DNA from: Streptomyces sp. NBC_01233
Lineage (GTDB): Bacteria > Actinomycetota > Actinomycetes > Streptomycetales > Streptomycetaceae
DNA length: 64,000 nt
Direction: 5' to 3'
Assembly: GCF_035989305.1 (NCBI RefSeq)
Contig: NZ_CP108514.1
Coordinates: 3,100,501-3,164,500 of the forward strand
The position numbers were made by a program, and so were the translations under genes. A model generated the notes under the pieces. It ran no database searches. It saw nothing but the letters and a program-made list of their open reading frames with translations, and was not told where the DNA came from. Positions 41,556 to 51,445 of the stretch are shown piece after piece. Each line of letters starts with the position of its first letter. The first letter of the stretch is position 1.

Positions 41556-42532
41556 GCTCGTGGCGGGAGTTCGGGATGCGGAGCACGCACCTGCCGCAGG
41601 AGCCGCTGGACGACACGACCCGGGCCGCGCGGCACCTGCCGCTGACGCTGCGCCCGGTGGCCGGGGACGACGTACGGCAGCGGTCCGTCTTCGATCCGTC
41701 GCTGCGGCACAACTTCCAGGCCTACCGGGCCGGTGACCCGGTCTTCGACGACCCGGCGAAGACGGTCGCCTGGGCGCGGGCGCGGAGGGCCGCGATGGAC
41801 GCCGTACTGCTGGCGGTCTCGGAGTCCGAGTGGGCAGAGGCGCTGGTGCTGCGCGGGAGCGTGCTGCTGGCGGACCGGTTCGGGGAGGCGGCGCGGGAGC
41901 CGGGAGACCTGGACTTCGTGGTGGCGCCGCACACTTGGGTGATGGAGGACGGGCGGACCAGGGCGATGCTGGACGGCATCGCCGCGGCGGCCGACGGGCG
42001 GGCCGGGATCAAGGCCTCGGGGGCGGTGTCCGAGGACATCTGGACCTACGACCGGGTGCCGGGGCGGCGCATGGTCCTGCCCTGGTCGGTGCCCGGTCTG
42101 CCGGACGGGCAGGTCCAGCTGGACTTCGTCTTCAACGAGAGGCTCGCGGAGCCGCCGGAGCCGGTCGAACTCGCCTGTGGGGCGGTGGTCCTGGCGGCGA
42201 CGCCGGCCCTGTCGCTGGCCTGGAAGGTGCTGTGGCTGGTCAGCGACCGGCACCCGCAGGGCAAGGACCTGTACGACGCGGTGCTGCTGGCGGAACACTG
42301 CCACCTGCCGAACGCCCTGGTGCAGGAGGTGTTCCGGGCGGCCGGGGAGTGGCCCTACCCGAACGCGGAGCTCGGCCTGGTGCACATCGCCGACCTGGCC
42401 CCGAGCGGCTACGTCGGCGCCGAGTGGGAGCACTTCGAGGCGGAGTACCCGCACCTGGCCGGGCCCGGTGAGGAGGCGTTCATCGCGCGCCTGGTCGAGG
42501 CCCTGCGCCCGACCTTCGCGGACGCCCCCTGA
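41552..42532 (+). CDS. AbiEii-like nucleotidyltransferase, copy 2
   Basis: 326 residues, ATG 41552 overlapping the stop of copy 1. It keeps the same layout (LVLRGSVLLADRFGEAA, PGDLDFVVAPH, GQVQLDFVFNERLAEPPEP, LAWKVLWLVSDRHPQGKDLYD) at perhaps half identity, so the pair arose by an old tandem duplication. Both copies retain the acids of the active site. Its stop TGA abuts the TCA of the convergent nasA stop, leaving no intergenic base. Confidence 0.82.
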   Translation: MSSWREFGMRSTHLPQEPLDDTTRAARHLPLTLRPVAGDDVRQRSVFDPSLRHNFQAYRAGDPVFDDPAKTVAWARARRAAMDAVLLAVSESEWAEALVLRGSVLLADRFGEAAREPGDLDFVVAPHTWVMEDGRTRAMLDGIAAAADGRAGIKASGAVSEDIWTYDRVPGRRMVLPWSVPGLPDGQVQLDFVFNERLAEPPEPVELACGAVVLAATPALSLAWKVLWLVSDRHPQGKDLYDAVLLAEHCHLPNALVQEVFRAAGEWPYPNAELGLVHIADLAPSGYVGAEWEHFEAEYPHLAGPGEEAFIARLVEALRPTFADAP

Positions 42533-44617
42533 TCAGGCCGGCTCCACGCGGACCGCGCACACCTTGAACTCCGGCATCCGGGAGACCGGGTCGAGGGCCG
42601 GGTTGGTCAGGGTGTTGGCGCGGCCCTCGCCCGGCCAGTGGAAGGGCATGAAGACCGTGTCCGCGCGGATGGTGTCGGTGATCCGGGCCGGGGCCACCGC
42701 GCGGCCGCGGCGGGAGGTCACGGCCAGCGGGCTGCCGTCGACCGCGCCGATGCGGGCGGCGAGGCGCGGGTGGAGTTCCACGAAGGGGCCGGGGGCGGCC
42801 GCGTTGAGCTCCTCCACCCGGCGGGTCTGGGCGCCGGACTGGTACTGGGCGACCACGCGTCCCGTGGTGAGCAGCACCGGGTAGTCCGCGTCGGGGACCT
42901 CGTCGGCGTCGCGGTGGGAGACGGGGACGAAGCGGGCCCGGCCGTCCTCGGTGGCGAAGCGTTCCAGGAAGAGGCGCTCGGTCCCCGCGGAGCCCTCGGG
43001 GCAGGGCCAGAAGACGCCCTGTTCGGCCTCGATGCGGGCGTAGGTGATGCCCGAGTAGTCCGCCGGGCCGCCGGCGGAGGCCCGGCGCAGTTCCTCGAAG
43101 ACCTCCTCCGGGGAGGTCGGGAAGCCCTTCTCGATGCCCATGCGGGCGGCGAGTCCGTGGAGCACGTCCAGGTCGCTGCGGACGCCCGCGGGCGGGGTCA
43201 GGGCGCGGCGGCGGAGCAGGACGCGGCCTTCGAGGTTGGTGGTGGTGCCGGTCTCCTCGGCCCACTGGGTGACCGGGAGGACCACGTCGGCGAGGGCCGC
43301 CGTCTCGGAGAGGACGACGTCGGCGACCGCGAGGAAGTCCAGGGAGCGGATGCGGTCCTCGATGTGGGCGGCGCGGGGGGCCGAGACCACCGGGTTGGAG
43401 CCCATCAGGAGCAGGGCCCGGACGTCCGTGCCGAGGGCGTCGAGGAGTTCGTAGGCGCTGCGGCCGGGGCCGGGGAGGTCGTCGGGGTCGACGCCCCAGA
43501 CCTCCGCCACGTGCGCGCGGGCCGCGGGGTCGGTCAGCTTGCGGTAGCCGGGGAGCTGGTCGGCCTTCTGGCCGTGTTCGCGGCCGCCCTGGCCGTTGCC
43601 CTGCCCGGTGAGGCAGCCGTAGCCGGAGAGCGGGCGGCCGGCCCGGCCGGTGGCCAGGCAGAGGTTGATCCAGGCGCCGACGGTGTCGGTGCCCTTGGAC
43701 TGCTGCTCCGGGCCGCGGGCGGTGAGGACCATGGCGGATTCCGGGGCGCAGAACATCTCGGCCGCCGCGCGGAGCTTGGGGACGGGTACGCCGGTGATGC
43801 GTTCGACCAGTTCCGGCCAGTGGGCCATGGCGGCCGCCCGGGCCTCCTCCCAGCCGGTGGTGCGCCCGGCGATGAACTCCTCGTCGGTACGGCCTTCGGC
43901 GACCACCAGGTGCAGCAGGCCCAGGGCGAGCGCGAGGTCGGTTCCCGGGCGCGGGGCCAGGTGCAGGTCGGCTTGGTCGGCGGTGCGGGTGCGGCGCGGG
44001 TCGATGACGATCAGGGTCCCGCCGTTGGCCTTGAGCTCGGTGAGGCAGCGCAGGGCGGGCGGCATGGTCTCGGCCAGGTTCGAGCCGACGAGGATCACGC
44101 AGCCGGTGCGCGGGATGTCCTCCAGCGGGAAGGGCAGCCCGCGGTCGAGCCCGAAGGCCCGCTGGTGCGCGGCGGCGGCCGAGGACATGCAGAACCGGCC
44201 GTTGTAGTCGATCTGCGAGGTGCGCAGGGCGACGCGGGCGAACTTGCCGAGCGCGTACGCCTTCTCGTTGGTGAGCCCGCCGCCGCCGAAGACCCCGACC
44301 GCGTCCGGGCCGTACGTGCGGCCCGTGCGGGCGAGGCCCTCGGCGACGGCGTCGAGGGCCTCCTCCCAGGTGGCCGGCTCCAGCTGCCCGGCGTGGGTGC
44401 GGACGAGCGGCTGGGTCAGGCGCACCCGGGAGGAGAGCAGGGCGGGGGCGGTGCGGCCCTTGCCGCACAGTGCGCCCCGGTTGACGGGGAAGTCGGCACG
44501 TTCCTCCACCGTCACGCCCGCGCCGCCCGGCTCGGGGCGCAGGTTCATCCCGCACTGCAGCGCGCAGTACGGGCAGTGCGTGGCGGTGGCGGCGGTGGCG
44601 GCGTCCGGCGTGTGCAT
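42533..44617 (-). CDS. nasA: Assimilatory nitrate reductase, catalytic subunit
   Basis: 694 residues from ATG 44617; reduces nitrate to nitrite in the cytoplasm. The 4Fe-4S site is formed by Cys15, Cys18, Cys22 and Cys51 (CPYCALQC and GALCGKG). The molybdopterin domains show YNGRFCMSSAAAAH, VGSNLAETMPPALRC, LLLMGSNPVVSAP, VLPVTQWAEETGTTTN and the C-terminal FMPFHWPGEGRANTLTN. No twin-arginine signal is present, which fits the assimilatory Nas class. A GlnR-like site precedes it. Confidence 0.92.
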   Translation of the reverse strand: MHTPDAATAATATHCPYCALQCGMNLRPEPGGAGVTVEERADFPVNRGALCGKGRTAPALLSSRVRLTQPLVRTHAGQLEPATWEEALDAVAEGLARTGRTYGPDAVGVFGGGGLTNEKAYALGKFARVALRTSQIDYNGRFCMSSAAAAHQRAFGLDRGLPFPLEDIPRTGCVILVGSNLAETMPPALRCLTELKANGGTLIVIDPRRTRTADQADLHLAPRPGTDLALALGLLHLVVAEGRTDEEFIAGRTTGWEEARAAAMAHWPELVERITGVPVPKLRAAAEMFCAPESAMVLTARGPEQQSKGTDTVGAWINLCLATGRAGRPLSGYGCLTGQGNGQGGREHGQKADQLPGYRKLTDPAARAHVAEVWGVDPDDLPGPGRSAYELLDALGTDVRALLLMGSNPVVSAPRAAHIEDRIRSLDFLAVADVVLSETAALADVVLPVTQWAEETGTTTNLEGRVLLRRRALTPPAGVRSDLDVLHGLAARMGIEKGFPTSPEEVFEELRRASAGGPADYSGITYARIEAEQGVFWPCPEGSAGTERLFLERFATEDGRARFVPVSHRDADEVPDADYPVLLTTGRVVAQYQSGAQTRRVEELNAAAPGPFVELHPRLAARIGAVDGSPLAVTSRRGRAVAPARITDTIRADTVFMPFHWPGEGRANTLTNPALDPVSRMPEFKVCAVRVEPA

Positions 44618-44639
44618 GACGCCAGCGTGAGTCGGCGGT

Positions 44640-44666
44640 GTTACACCGGCCGCCACCCCGCGTTAC
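44640..44666 (-). promoter_or_regulatory. GlnR-like operator before nasA
   Basis: On the minus strand GTAAC-n6-TGGCG-n6-GTAAC: two perfect half-sites 22 bp apart with a weak one between, about 25 nt upstream of the ATG. The spacing is that of GlnR boxes. Confidence 0.6.
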
Positions 44667-44739
44667 GAGTCGGGGTGCTCTGCCTCAGCGGCCCGGTCCG
44701 GCCGCGGTGAGGCCCGGCCGGGGGCGCGGTCGCGCAGGC

Positions 44740-44892
<153 letters not shown>

Positions 44893-44917
44893 CTATTCGA
44901 AATAGCCGGTGCGCGCG

Positions 44918-45628
44918 TCAGTCTGCCAGGGCGGCCAGGGCCCGCGACACCCCCTGCTCCTTCGGTCCCAGGAACCGCGGGGCGGGCTTGAAGGCCGCGT
45001 CCAGCGCCGCCTTGCCGGCCGCGAACACCTCGCGGGTCTCGCCGTAGTACCAGGTGGCGTCGTGCACGTCGGCCACTCCGACGCCGTACGAGTCCAGGCC
45101 CGCCGCCTGGCAGAGCGCGACGGCCCGGCGGATGTGGAAGCCCTGGGTGACCAGCACGGCCCGCTCGACCCCGAAGATCTCCTTGGCCCGCACGCAGGAG
45201 TCCCAGGTGTCGAAGCCGGCGTAGTCGCTGACGATCTGCGTGTCCGGCACCCCCTGCCCCGTGAGGTACTTCCGCATCGCGTTCGGCTCGTCGTACTCGG
45301 TGCGGCTGTTGTCCCCGGTGACCAGCACGACCTTGGCCTTCCCGGTGCGGTACAGCTCGGCGGCGGCGTCGAGCCGGTCGGCCAGGTAGGGAGTGGGCCG
45401 GGTCCCCAGCAGGCCCGCCCCGAACACCACGGCGACCTCGGACGCCGGCGCGTCGGCCGTGGTGTGCAGCCGGTCGGCGGCCACCGCGTGCATCCACGCC
45501 GAGGGCAGCAGCGCCAGCACGCAGCCCGCCATGACGGCCTGCACCGCCAGCCTCCGGGTCCGTACGGTGCGCAGCGCGGCCGCCGTCCGGCTCCACGTGA
45601 CTCTCGGCAGGCGCGGTCCGCGCATCAT
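44918..45628 (-). CDS. SanA/ElyC-like DUF218 membrane protein
   Basis: 236 residues from ATG 45628 (or 45625). One transmembrane helix lies at about 23-45 (LAVQAVMAGCVLALLPSA). The outer DUF218 domain has VAVVFGAGL, DRLDAAAELYRTGKAKVVLVTGDN, then TWDSCVRAKEIFGV and LVTQGFHIRRAVALCQAAGL, with the conserved Asp, Asn and His. SanA-like proteins act on the envelope barrier, including vancomycin exclusion in enterobacteria. The precise role in Streptomyces is not known. Confidence 0.85.
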   Translation of the reverse strand: MMRGPRLPRVTWSRTAAALRTVRTRRLAVQAVMAGCVLALLPSAWMHAVAADRLHTTADAPASEVAVVFGAGLLGTRPTPYLADRLDAAAELYRTGKAKVVLVTGDNSRTEYDEPNAMRKYLTGQGVPDTQIVSDYAGFDTWDSCVRAKEIFGVERAVLVTQGFHIRRAVALCQAAGLDSYGVGVADVHDATWYYGETREVFAAGKAALDAAFKPAPRFLGPKEQGVSRALAALAD

Positions 45629-45907
45629 CCATCCCCTGGTGTCTCGACTGCTGGTCCCCTGGTCAGGACGCCGAGGGGGGCCGCTTGGTTCGCCCGGACC
45701 GCCCGGCGAAGGCGGCTGCGGCCCGTCGGCGACGGCGCGGCCGGACCCCGGACGACGGCCGGCGCGGCCCGGCGAAGACGCGCCCGGCTCCCCGCCGAGG
45801 GCCGGCGCGGCCGCCCGACAGCCGCGCGGACGGGCCTGTGAGCACCCGGCAAACACCCGTCACCCCCGCGCAACGCACCGGCAATGTCCGGCGCGCAGGA
45901 TCGGTTC

Positions 45908-46168
45908 ATGACGGAGCCGGTGCACCCTCCCGAATCCCCCGCCCTCCCCTTCGACAGTACGGCCGAGCTCCTCGGCCGAATCACCGTCCAGCTGGGCACC
46001 CAGCTCAGCGGCCTGCGCCGACCCGGAGTCCGCCCATGCAGCCCACCCTCGTCGCCGTGGCCCACGGCAGCCGCGACCCGCGCGCCCTGCACACCGCCCT
46101 CGCCCTCCTCGAACGGGTCCGCGAGCTCCGTCCCCGGCTCGACGTCCGGCTCGGCCACATCGAACTGA
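45908..46168 (+). CDS. Possible small protein overlapping the chelatase gene
   Basis: An ATG at 45908 with AGGA upstream opens a frame whose first 40 residues look natural (ALPFDSTAELLGRITVQLG). The remainder runs in the wrong frame of the chelatase gene and has shadow composition. Either a short gene or a decayed 5' end. The 45629-45907 stretch to its left holds only GC-rich spacer. Confidence 0.25.
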   Translation: MTEPVHPPESPALPFDSTAELLGRITVQLGTQLSGLRRPGVRPCSPPSSPWPTAAATRAPCTPPSPSSNGSASSVPGSTSGSATSN

Positions 46169-46764
46169 ACGAGCCGCTGCTCGACTCCGTCCTCGGGGAG
46201 CTGCACGGGGCGGCGGTGCTCGTGCCGCTGCTGCTCGGCCGGGGCTACCACGTCAAGCGCGACCTGCCCGCGGCCGCCGCCGGGGCCGCGCACCTGCGCA
46301 CCCGCATCGCCGCCCCGATGGGCCCGCATCCACTGCTCGTCGAGGCCCTGTACGAACGGCTCGTGGAGGCCGGCTGGACCGCCGGCACCGCCGTCGTGCT
46401 CGCCGCCGCCGGCTCCCGCGACCCCGACTCCGCGGCCGACACCCGTCGCACCGCCGCCATGCTCCGCGAACGCCTCGGCGGCGTCCCGGTGGTCCCGGCC
46501 TACGCCTCCGCCGCCGCCCCGAGCGTCCCCGAGGCGGTCCGGGCCCTGGCCGCCCGCGGCCACCACCGGACGGCCGTGGCCTCGTACTTCGCCGCTCCCG
46601 GCCGGTTCGCCGCGCAGACCGCCGCCGCGGCGCCCGCGCTCGCCGCCGCCCCGCTGGGCGACCACCCGGCCCTGGCCCGCCTGTTGCTGCACCGCTACGA
46701 CGAGGCCTGCGCCCGGCCTGCCCCGCCCGCCCTGCCGGTGCGGCCGGAACTCGTCTCCGCCTGA
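46036..46764 (+). CDS. CbiX-type sirohydrochlorin chelatase
   Basis: 242 residues from ATG 46036. Two half-domains: [20 protein letters not shown] with the metal-binding His, and [19 protein letters not shown]. Further conserved stretches are [20 protein letters not shown] and [17 protein letters not shown]. It inserts iron (siroheme) or cobalt into sirohydrochlorin. Siroheme is the cofactor of the nitrite reductase encoded 11 kb away, and the gene is close to nasA, so a role in siroheme supply for nitrogen assimilation is plausible. Confidence 0.85.
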   Translation: MQPTLVAVAHGSRDPRALHTALALLERVRELRPRLDVRLGHIELNEPLLDSVLGELHGAAVLVPLLLGRGYHVKRDLPAAAAGAAHLRTRIAAPMGPHPLLVEALYERLVEAGWTAGTAVVLAAAGSRDPDSAADTRRTAAMLRERLGGVPVVPAYASAAAPSVPEAVRALAARGHHRTAVASYFAAPGRFAAQTAAAAPALAAAPLGDHPALARLLLHRYDEACARPAPPALPVRPELVSA

Positions 46765-46801
46765 TCCCGGTTTGTCAGTCATTCCGGTTACCGTCTCTTC
46801 C

Positions 46802-48127
46802 ATGGAAGGCACCGCGCACGCCCCCGCAGACGACCACGACGACCCCTACGACGCGTCCGACACCGAGCGCTGGGCCGCCGAGCCCGACAAACGGCCCGGC
46901 CGGACCGCCTTCCAGCGCGACCGCGCCCGTGTGCTGCACTCCGCCGCGCTGCGCCGCCTCGCCGGGAAGACCCAGGTCGTCACCCCCGGCACCCGCTCGT
47001 ACGACTGGGACGCGAGTCCCCGTACCCGCCTCACCCACTCCCTGGAGTGCGCCCAGGTCGGCCGGGAGCTCGGCGCCGCGCTCGGCTGCGACCCCGACCT
47101 GGTCGAAGCCGCCTGCCTCTCGCACGACATGGGCCACCCGCCCTTCGGCCACAACGGCGAGGAGGCGCTCAACGAGTTCGCCAAGGACTGCGGGGGCTTC
47201 GAGGGCAACGCGCAGTCGCTGCGCCTGCTGACCCGGCTGGAGCCCAAGCGGTTCGTGCCCGCCCCGGCCGGCGGCGAACTCGTCAGCGTCGGCCTCAACC
47301 TCACCCGGGCCTGCCTGGACGCCGCCACCAAGTACCCGTGGGCCCGCGGGGGCCACCCCACCGACCCCGGCTCGGTGAAGTTCGGCGCGTACGAGGACGA
47401 CCTGCCGGTCTTCGCGTGGCTGCGCCGCGGCGCGCCCGCGGACCGCAAGTGCTTCGAGGCGCAGGTCATGGACTGGGCGGACGACGTCGCGTACTCCGTC
47501 CACGACTTCGAGGACGGCCTGCACGCCGGCCACCTCGACCCCAACCTGCTCTTCGCCGAGCCCGAGCGCACCGCGATCTGGCGGGTCGCCATCGGGCGTT
47601 ACGTGCCCGCCGACACCGAGCCGGAGGAGCTGCGGGCCGCCCTCGACCGGCTGATGGAGGAGGAGTGGTGGCCGCACGGGTACGACGGTTCGGCCGTCGC
47701 CCAGGCCCGGCTGAAGGACGCGACGAGCCAGCTGATCGGCCGTTTCTGCCTGGCCGCCGAGGGCGCCACCCGTGAGGCGTACGGTTCCGGCCGCCTCACC
47801 CGGTACGGCGCCGAACTGGTGGTGCCGCGCGAGGCGCGCAACGAGTGCGCGGTGCTCAAGGCGGTCGCCGACCTGTACGTCATGCAGCGCGACGAGCAGG
47901 AGCGGATCCGCGCCGACCAGCGCATCGTCCTGGCCGAACTCGCGGAGGCGCTCAGCGCCCGGGCCCCCGAAGGGCTGGACCCGCAGTTCCGGGCGATCTT
48001 CGACGCGGCCCCGGACGACAAGGCGAGGAAACGGGCGGTCATCGACCAGATCGCGTGTCTCACCGACGCATCCGCCCGTTCCCTGCACGCACGTCTCACG
48101 CGGCGCACCCGACGCACCGAAGGGTGA
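46802..48127 (+). CDS. dgt: Deoxyguanosinetriphosphate triphosphohydrolase (dGTPase)
   Basis: 441 residues from ATG 46802; hydrolyses dGTP to deoxyguanosine and triphosphate. The HD-domain metal site is complete: [14 protein letters not shown], then [20 protein letters not shown], and [16 protein letters not shown] for the last Asp. The start [20 protein letters not shown] is typical of the actinobacterial family. It stands close upstream of dnaG in Streptomyces, as here with one gene between. Confidence 0.93.
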   Translation: MEGTAHAPADDHDDPYDASDTERWAAEPDKRPGRTAFQRDRARVLHSAALRRLAGKTQVVTPGTRSYDWDASPRTRLTHSLECAQVGRELGAALGCDPDLVEAACLSHDMGHPPFGHNGEEALNEFAKDCGGFEGNAQSLRLLTRLEPKRFVPAPAGGELVSVGLNLTRACLDAATKYPWARGGHPTDPGSVKFGAYEDDLPVFAWLRRGAPADRKCFEAQVMDWADDVAYSVHDFEDGLHAGHLDPNLLFAEPERTAIWRVAIGRYVPADTEPEELRAALDRLMEEEWWPHGYDGSAVAQARLKDATSQLIGRFCLAAEGATREAYGSGRLTRYGAELVVPREARNECAVLKAVADLYVMQRDEQERIRADQRIVLAELAEALSARAPEGLDPQFRAIFDAAPDDKARKRAVIDQIACLTDASARSLHARLTRRTRRTEG

Positions 48128-48220
48128 GCCGATCGAGCCACTCCCCCTTCACGCGGCAGGCTCAGTGCGGGACGCTCGCATGTGGTCGCATGTGGCGGTG
48201 AGGTTATGAGGAGGCATCAG

Positions 48221-49486
48221 GTGGTCGACGCACACCGGACATTCGTCATCGTCGGCGCAGGGCTCGCCGGAGCGAAGGCGGCCGAAACGCTGAGGTCCGA
48301 GGGGTTCACGGGGCGGGTGATCCTGATCGGCGACGAGCGCGACCATCCGTACGAACGGCCCCCGCTGTCCAAGGGCTACCTGACGGGCAAGGAGGACCGC
48401 GAGAGCGTCTTCGTCCACGAGCCGTCCTGGTACGCGGCCGCCGACGTCGAGCTGCACCTCGGCCAGCCGGCGGTCCAGCTCGACCGGGACGCCAAGAAGG
48501 TGGTCCTCGGCGACGGCACGGTCCTGCACTACGACAAGCTGCTGCTGGCCACCGGCGCCGAGCCGCGCCGCCTGGACATCCCCGGCACGGGGCTCGCCGG
48601 GGTGCACCACCTGCGGCGCCTCGCGCACGCCGAGCGGCTGAAGGGGGTCCTCGCCGGTCTGGGCCGGGACAACGGCCACCTGCTCATCACGGGCGCCGGA
48701 TGGATCGGCCTGGAGGTCGCAGCCGCGGCCCGCGGGTACGGCGCGGAGGTCACCGTGGTCGAGCCGGAGGCCACTCCGCTGCACGCGGTGCTCGGCCCGG
48801 AGATCGGCCGGCTCTTCGGTGACCTGCACGCCGATCACGGGGTGCGGTTCCACTTCGGGTCGCGGCTGACCGAGATCGTGGGCCACGACGGCATGGTGCT
48901 GGCCGCCCGTACGGACGACGGGGAGGAGCACCCGGCGCACGCGGTGCTCGCCGCGATCGGGGCCGCGCCGCGGACCGCGCTCGCCGAGACCTCCGGGCTG
49001 GCCCTGGTCGACCGGGAGCACGGCGGCGGGATCGCCGTGGACGAGTCCCTGCGCACCTCCGACCCGGACGTCTACGCGGTCGGGGACGTGGCCGCCGCCC
49101 ACCACCCGGTGCTCGGGACCCGGCTGCGGGTCGAGCACTGGGCCAACGCGCTGAACGGCGGCCCGGCCGCCGCGCGGGCGATGCTCGGCCATCCGGTCAG
49201 CTACGACCGGGTGCCGTACTTCTTCTCGGACCAGTACGACGTGGGTCTGGAGTACTCGGGTTACGCGCCGCCCGGCGGCTACGACCAGGTGCTGGTCCGC
49301 GGTGACGCGGGCAAGCGGGAGTTCATCGCCTTCTGGCTGTCCGAGGGGCGGGTGCTGGCCGGGATGAACGTGAACGTGTGGGACGTCACCGACCAGATCC
49401 AGGCCCTGATCAGGTCGAAGGCGCCGGTGGACCGGGAGGCCCTTGCGGACCCGTCGGTTCCGCTCTCCTCGCTGATCGGAGGCTAG
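48221..49486 (+). CDS. FAD/NAD-dependent ferredoxin reductase-like oxidoreductase
   Basis: 421 residues from GTG 48221, placed 7 nt after AGGAGG; ATG 48206 would contain the ribosome site itself. Two dinucleotide folds are seen: FVIVGAGLAGAKAAETLR for FAD and LLITGAGWIGLEVAAAARGYG for NAD(P). The FAD closing motif is in DPDVYAVGDVAAAHHPVLG. The C-terminal reductase domain contains YDVGLEYSGYAPPGGYDQV. The class feeds electrons to ferredoxins of P450 or Rieske oxygenases. The partner is not visible here. Confidence 0.87.
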   Translation: MVDAHRTFVIVGAGLAGAKAAETLRSEGFTGRVILIGDERDHPYERPPLSKGYLTGKEDRESVFVHEPSWYAAADVELHLGQPAVQLDRDAKKVVLGDGTVLHYDKLLLATGAEPRRLDIPGTGLAGVHHLRRLAHAERLKGVLAGLGRDNGHLLITGAGWIGLEVAAAARGYGAEVTVVEPEATPLHAVLGPEIGRLFGDLHADHGVRFHFGSRLTEIVGHDGMVLAARTDDGEEHPAHAVLAAIGAAPRTALAETSGLALVDREHGGGIAVDESLRTSDPDVYAVGDVAAAHHPVLGTRLRVEHWANALNGGPAAARAMLGHPVSYDRVPYFFSDQYDVGLEYSGYAPPGGYDQVLVRGDAGKREFIAFWLSEGRVLAGMNVNVWDVTDQIQALIRSKAPVDREALADPSVPLSSLIGG

Positions 49487-49540
49487 GGGCCGCCCGGGGG
49501 GGCTGACGGAATGGCCGGCGCCCGGCCGTAGACTTCACGG

Positions 49541-51439
49541 GTGGCTGGACGGATCAACGACGACGACGTGAAGGCGGTACGGGACGCGGTCCCGATCGAC
49601 GCCGTGGTCTCCGAGTACCTCCAGCTGCGCAACGCGGGCGGCGGCAACCTCAAGGGCTTGTGCCCCTTCCACGACGAGAAGTCCCCGTCCTTCCAGGTCA
49701 GCCCCAGCAAGGGCCTGTACCACTGCTTCGGCTGCCAGGCGGGCGGGGACACCCTCGACTTCGTCATGAAGATCGACCACCTCTCCTTCTCGGAGGCCGT
49801 CGAGCGCCTGGCCGGCCTGGCCGGCATCACCCTGCGGTACGAGGAGGGCGGCTACACCTCCGGCACCAGCGGCCGCGGTGACCGCATCCGGCTCGTCGAG
49901 GCGCACAAGGCCGCCGCCCGGTTCTACGTCGACCAGCTCGGCAGCCCCGAGGCGGAGATCGGCCGCAAGTTCCTCGCGGAGCGCGGCTTCGACCAGGACG
50001 CGGCCACGCACTTCAGCGTGGGCTACAGCCCGGCCGGCTGGGACCACCTGACCCGCTTCCTGCGCGGCAAGGGCTTCACCGACAAGGAGCTGATCACCTC
50101 CGGGCTCGCCCAGGACAGCCGCAGCGGCAAGCCCATCGACCGCTTCCGCGGCCGGCTGATGTGGCCGATCCGCGACATCAGCGGCGAGGTGGTCGGCTTC
50201 GGCGCGCGCAAGCTGCGCGACGACGACAACGGCCCGAAGTACCTGAACACGCCGGAAACGGCGATCTACAAGAAGTCCCAGGTCCTCTACGGCATCGACC
50301 TGGCGAAGAAGGAGATCGCGAAGACCTCGCGGGCCGTGGTGGTCGAGGGCTACACGGACGTGATGGCCTGCCACATGGCCGGGGTCACCACCGCGATCGC
50401 CACCTGTGGCACCGCCTTCGGCGGGGACCACATCAAGATCCTGCGCCGGCTGCTGATGGACAACGCCACCGCCGAGGTGATCTTCACCTTCGACGGCGAC
50501 GCGGCGGGCCAGAAGGCGGCGCTGCGCGCCTTCGAGGACGACCAGAAGTTCGCCGCGGAGACCTCGATCACCATCGCCCCCGGCGGGATGGACCCCTGCG
50601 ACCTGCGCCTCGCGCAGGGGGACGCGGCCGTGGCCGGCCTGGTGGAGGCCCGGACACCGCTGTTCGAGTTCGCCCTGCGGCACATCGTGTCCCGGCACAA
50701 CCTGGAGAACCCGGCGGGGCGGGCGGCCGCGCTGGCCGAGGCCGCGCCGGTCGTCGCGAGCATCAAGGACCTCTCGATCCAGCACGAGTCGGCGGTCCAG
50801 CTGGCGGGGATGCTGGGCATCCTCGACGAGCCGTTCGTCGTCAAGCGGGTCGCGCAGCTGGCGCGGTGGGCCCGTGAGCGCGGCAACCAGCCGCAGCAGC
50901 AGGGCCGGGGCCGCCCCCAGGAGGCCGCCCCCGCCACGCCGCCGCCGGTCGGCGGCGGACCCGCCCTGAACCTGCGCAGCCCCGCCCACCGCACCGAGCG
51001 GGAGCTGCTCAAGCTGGCGCTCCAGCGGCCTGCGCTGGTCTCCCCCGCGTTCGACGCGTACGGGATCGACGAGTTCACCGCCCCGCCCTACGCCGCGGTC
51101 CGCCAGGCCATCCAGGACGCGGGCGGCGCGTCGCAGGCCGCCGACGACTACCTGGCCCGGGTCCGCGACGCCGCCCCCAACGACACCGTCCGCGCGATGG
51201 TCACGGAGCTGGCGGTGGAGGCCATCCACGCCAAGACGGTGGACGAGATCTACGCCGGGGTCCAGCTGGTCCAGGTCCGCCTGCGGGCCGTCGACCGCCG
51301 GGTCCTCGAGATCCAGGGCGCCATGACCCGCCTGAGCCCGCAGGCCCCGCCGGAGCAGCACGCGGCGGTCCAGGAGGAGCTGTGGGTGCTCCAGCAGTAC
51401 GGCCAGCGGCTGCGCAACCGCGGCGCCGAAGGCCTCTGA
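49541..51439 (+). CDS. dnaG: DNA primase
   Basis: 632 residues from GTG 49541; synthesises RNA primers for replication. The CHC2 zinc ribbon is CPFHDEKSPSF then GLYHCFGCQAGGD. The RNAP/TOPRIM core has VVVEGYTDVMACHMAGV and IFTFDGDAAGQKAA for the metal acids, with FRGRLMWPIRDISGEVVGFG before it. The C-terminal helicase-binding domain starts after a Gln/Pro-rich linker (residues about 445-470) and ends in coiled helices (AVDRRVLEIQGAMTRL). Complete by length. Confidence 0.96.
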   Translation: MAGRINDDDVKAVRDAVPIDAVVSEYLQLRNAGGGNLKGLCPFHDEKSPSFQVSPSKGLYHCFGCQAGGDTLDFVMKIDHLSFSEAVERLAGLAGITLRYEEGGYTSGTSGRGDRIRLVEAHKAAARFYVDQLGSPEAEIGRKFLAERGFDQDAATHFSVGYSPAGWDHLTRFLRGKGFTDKELITSGLAQDSRSGKPIDRFRGRLMWPIRDISGEVVGFGARKLRDDDNGPKYLNTPETAIYKKSQVLYGIDLAKKEIAKTSRAVVVEGYTDVMACHMAGVTTAIATCGTAFGGDHIKILRRLLMDNATAEVIFTFDGDAAGQKAALRAFEDDQKFAAETSITIAPGGMDPCDLRLAQGDAAVAGLVEARTPLFEFALRHIVSRHNLENPAGRAAALAEAAPVVASIKDLSIQHESAVQLAGMLGILDEPFVVKRVAQLARWARERGNQPQQQGRGRPQEAAPATPPPVGGGPALNLRSPAHRTERELLKLALQRPALVSPAFDAYGIDEFTAPPYAAVRQAIQDAGGASQAADDYLARVRDAAPNDTVRAMVTELAVEAIHAKTVDEIYAGVQLVQVRLRAVDRRVLEIQGAMTRLSPQAPPEQHAAVQEELWVLQQYGQRLRNRGAEGL

Positions 51440-51445
51440 CCGGGG

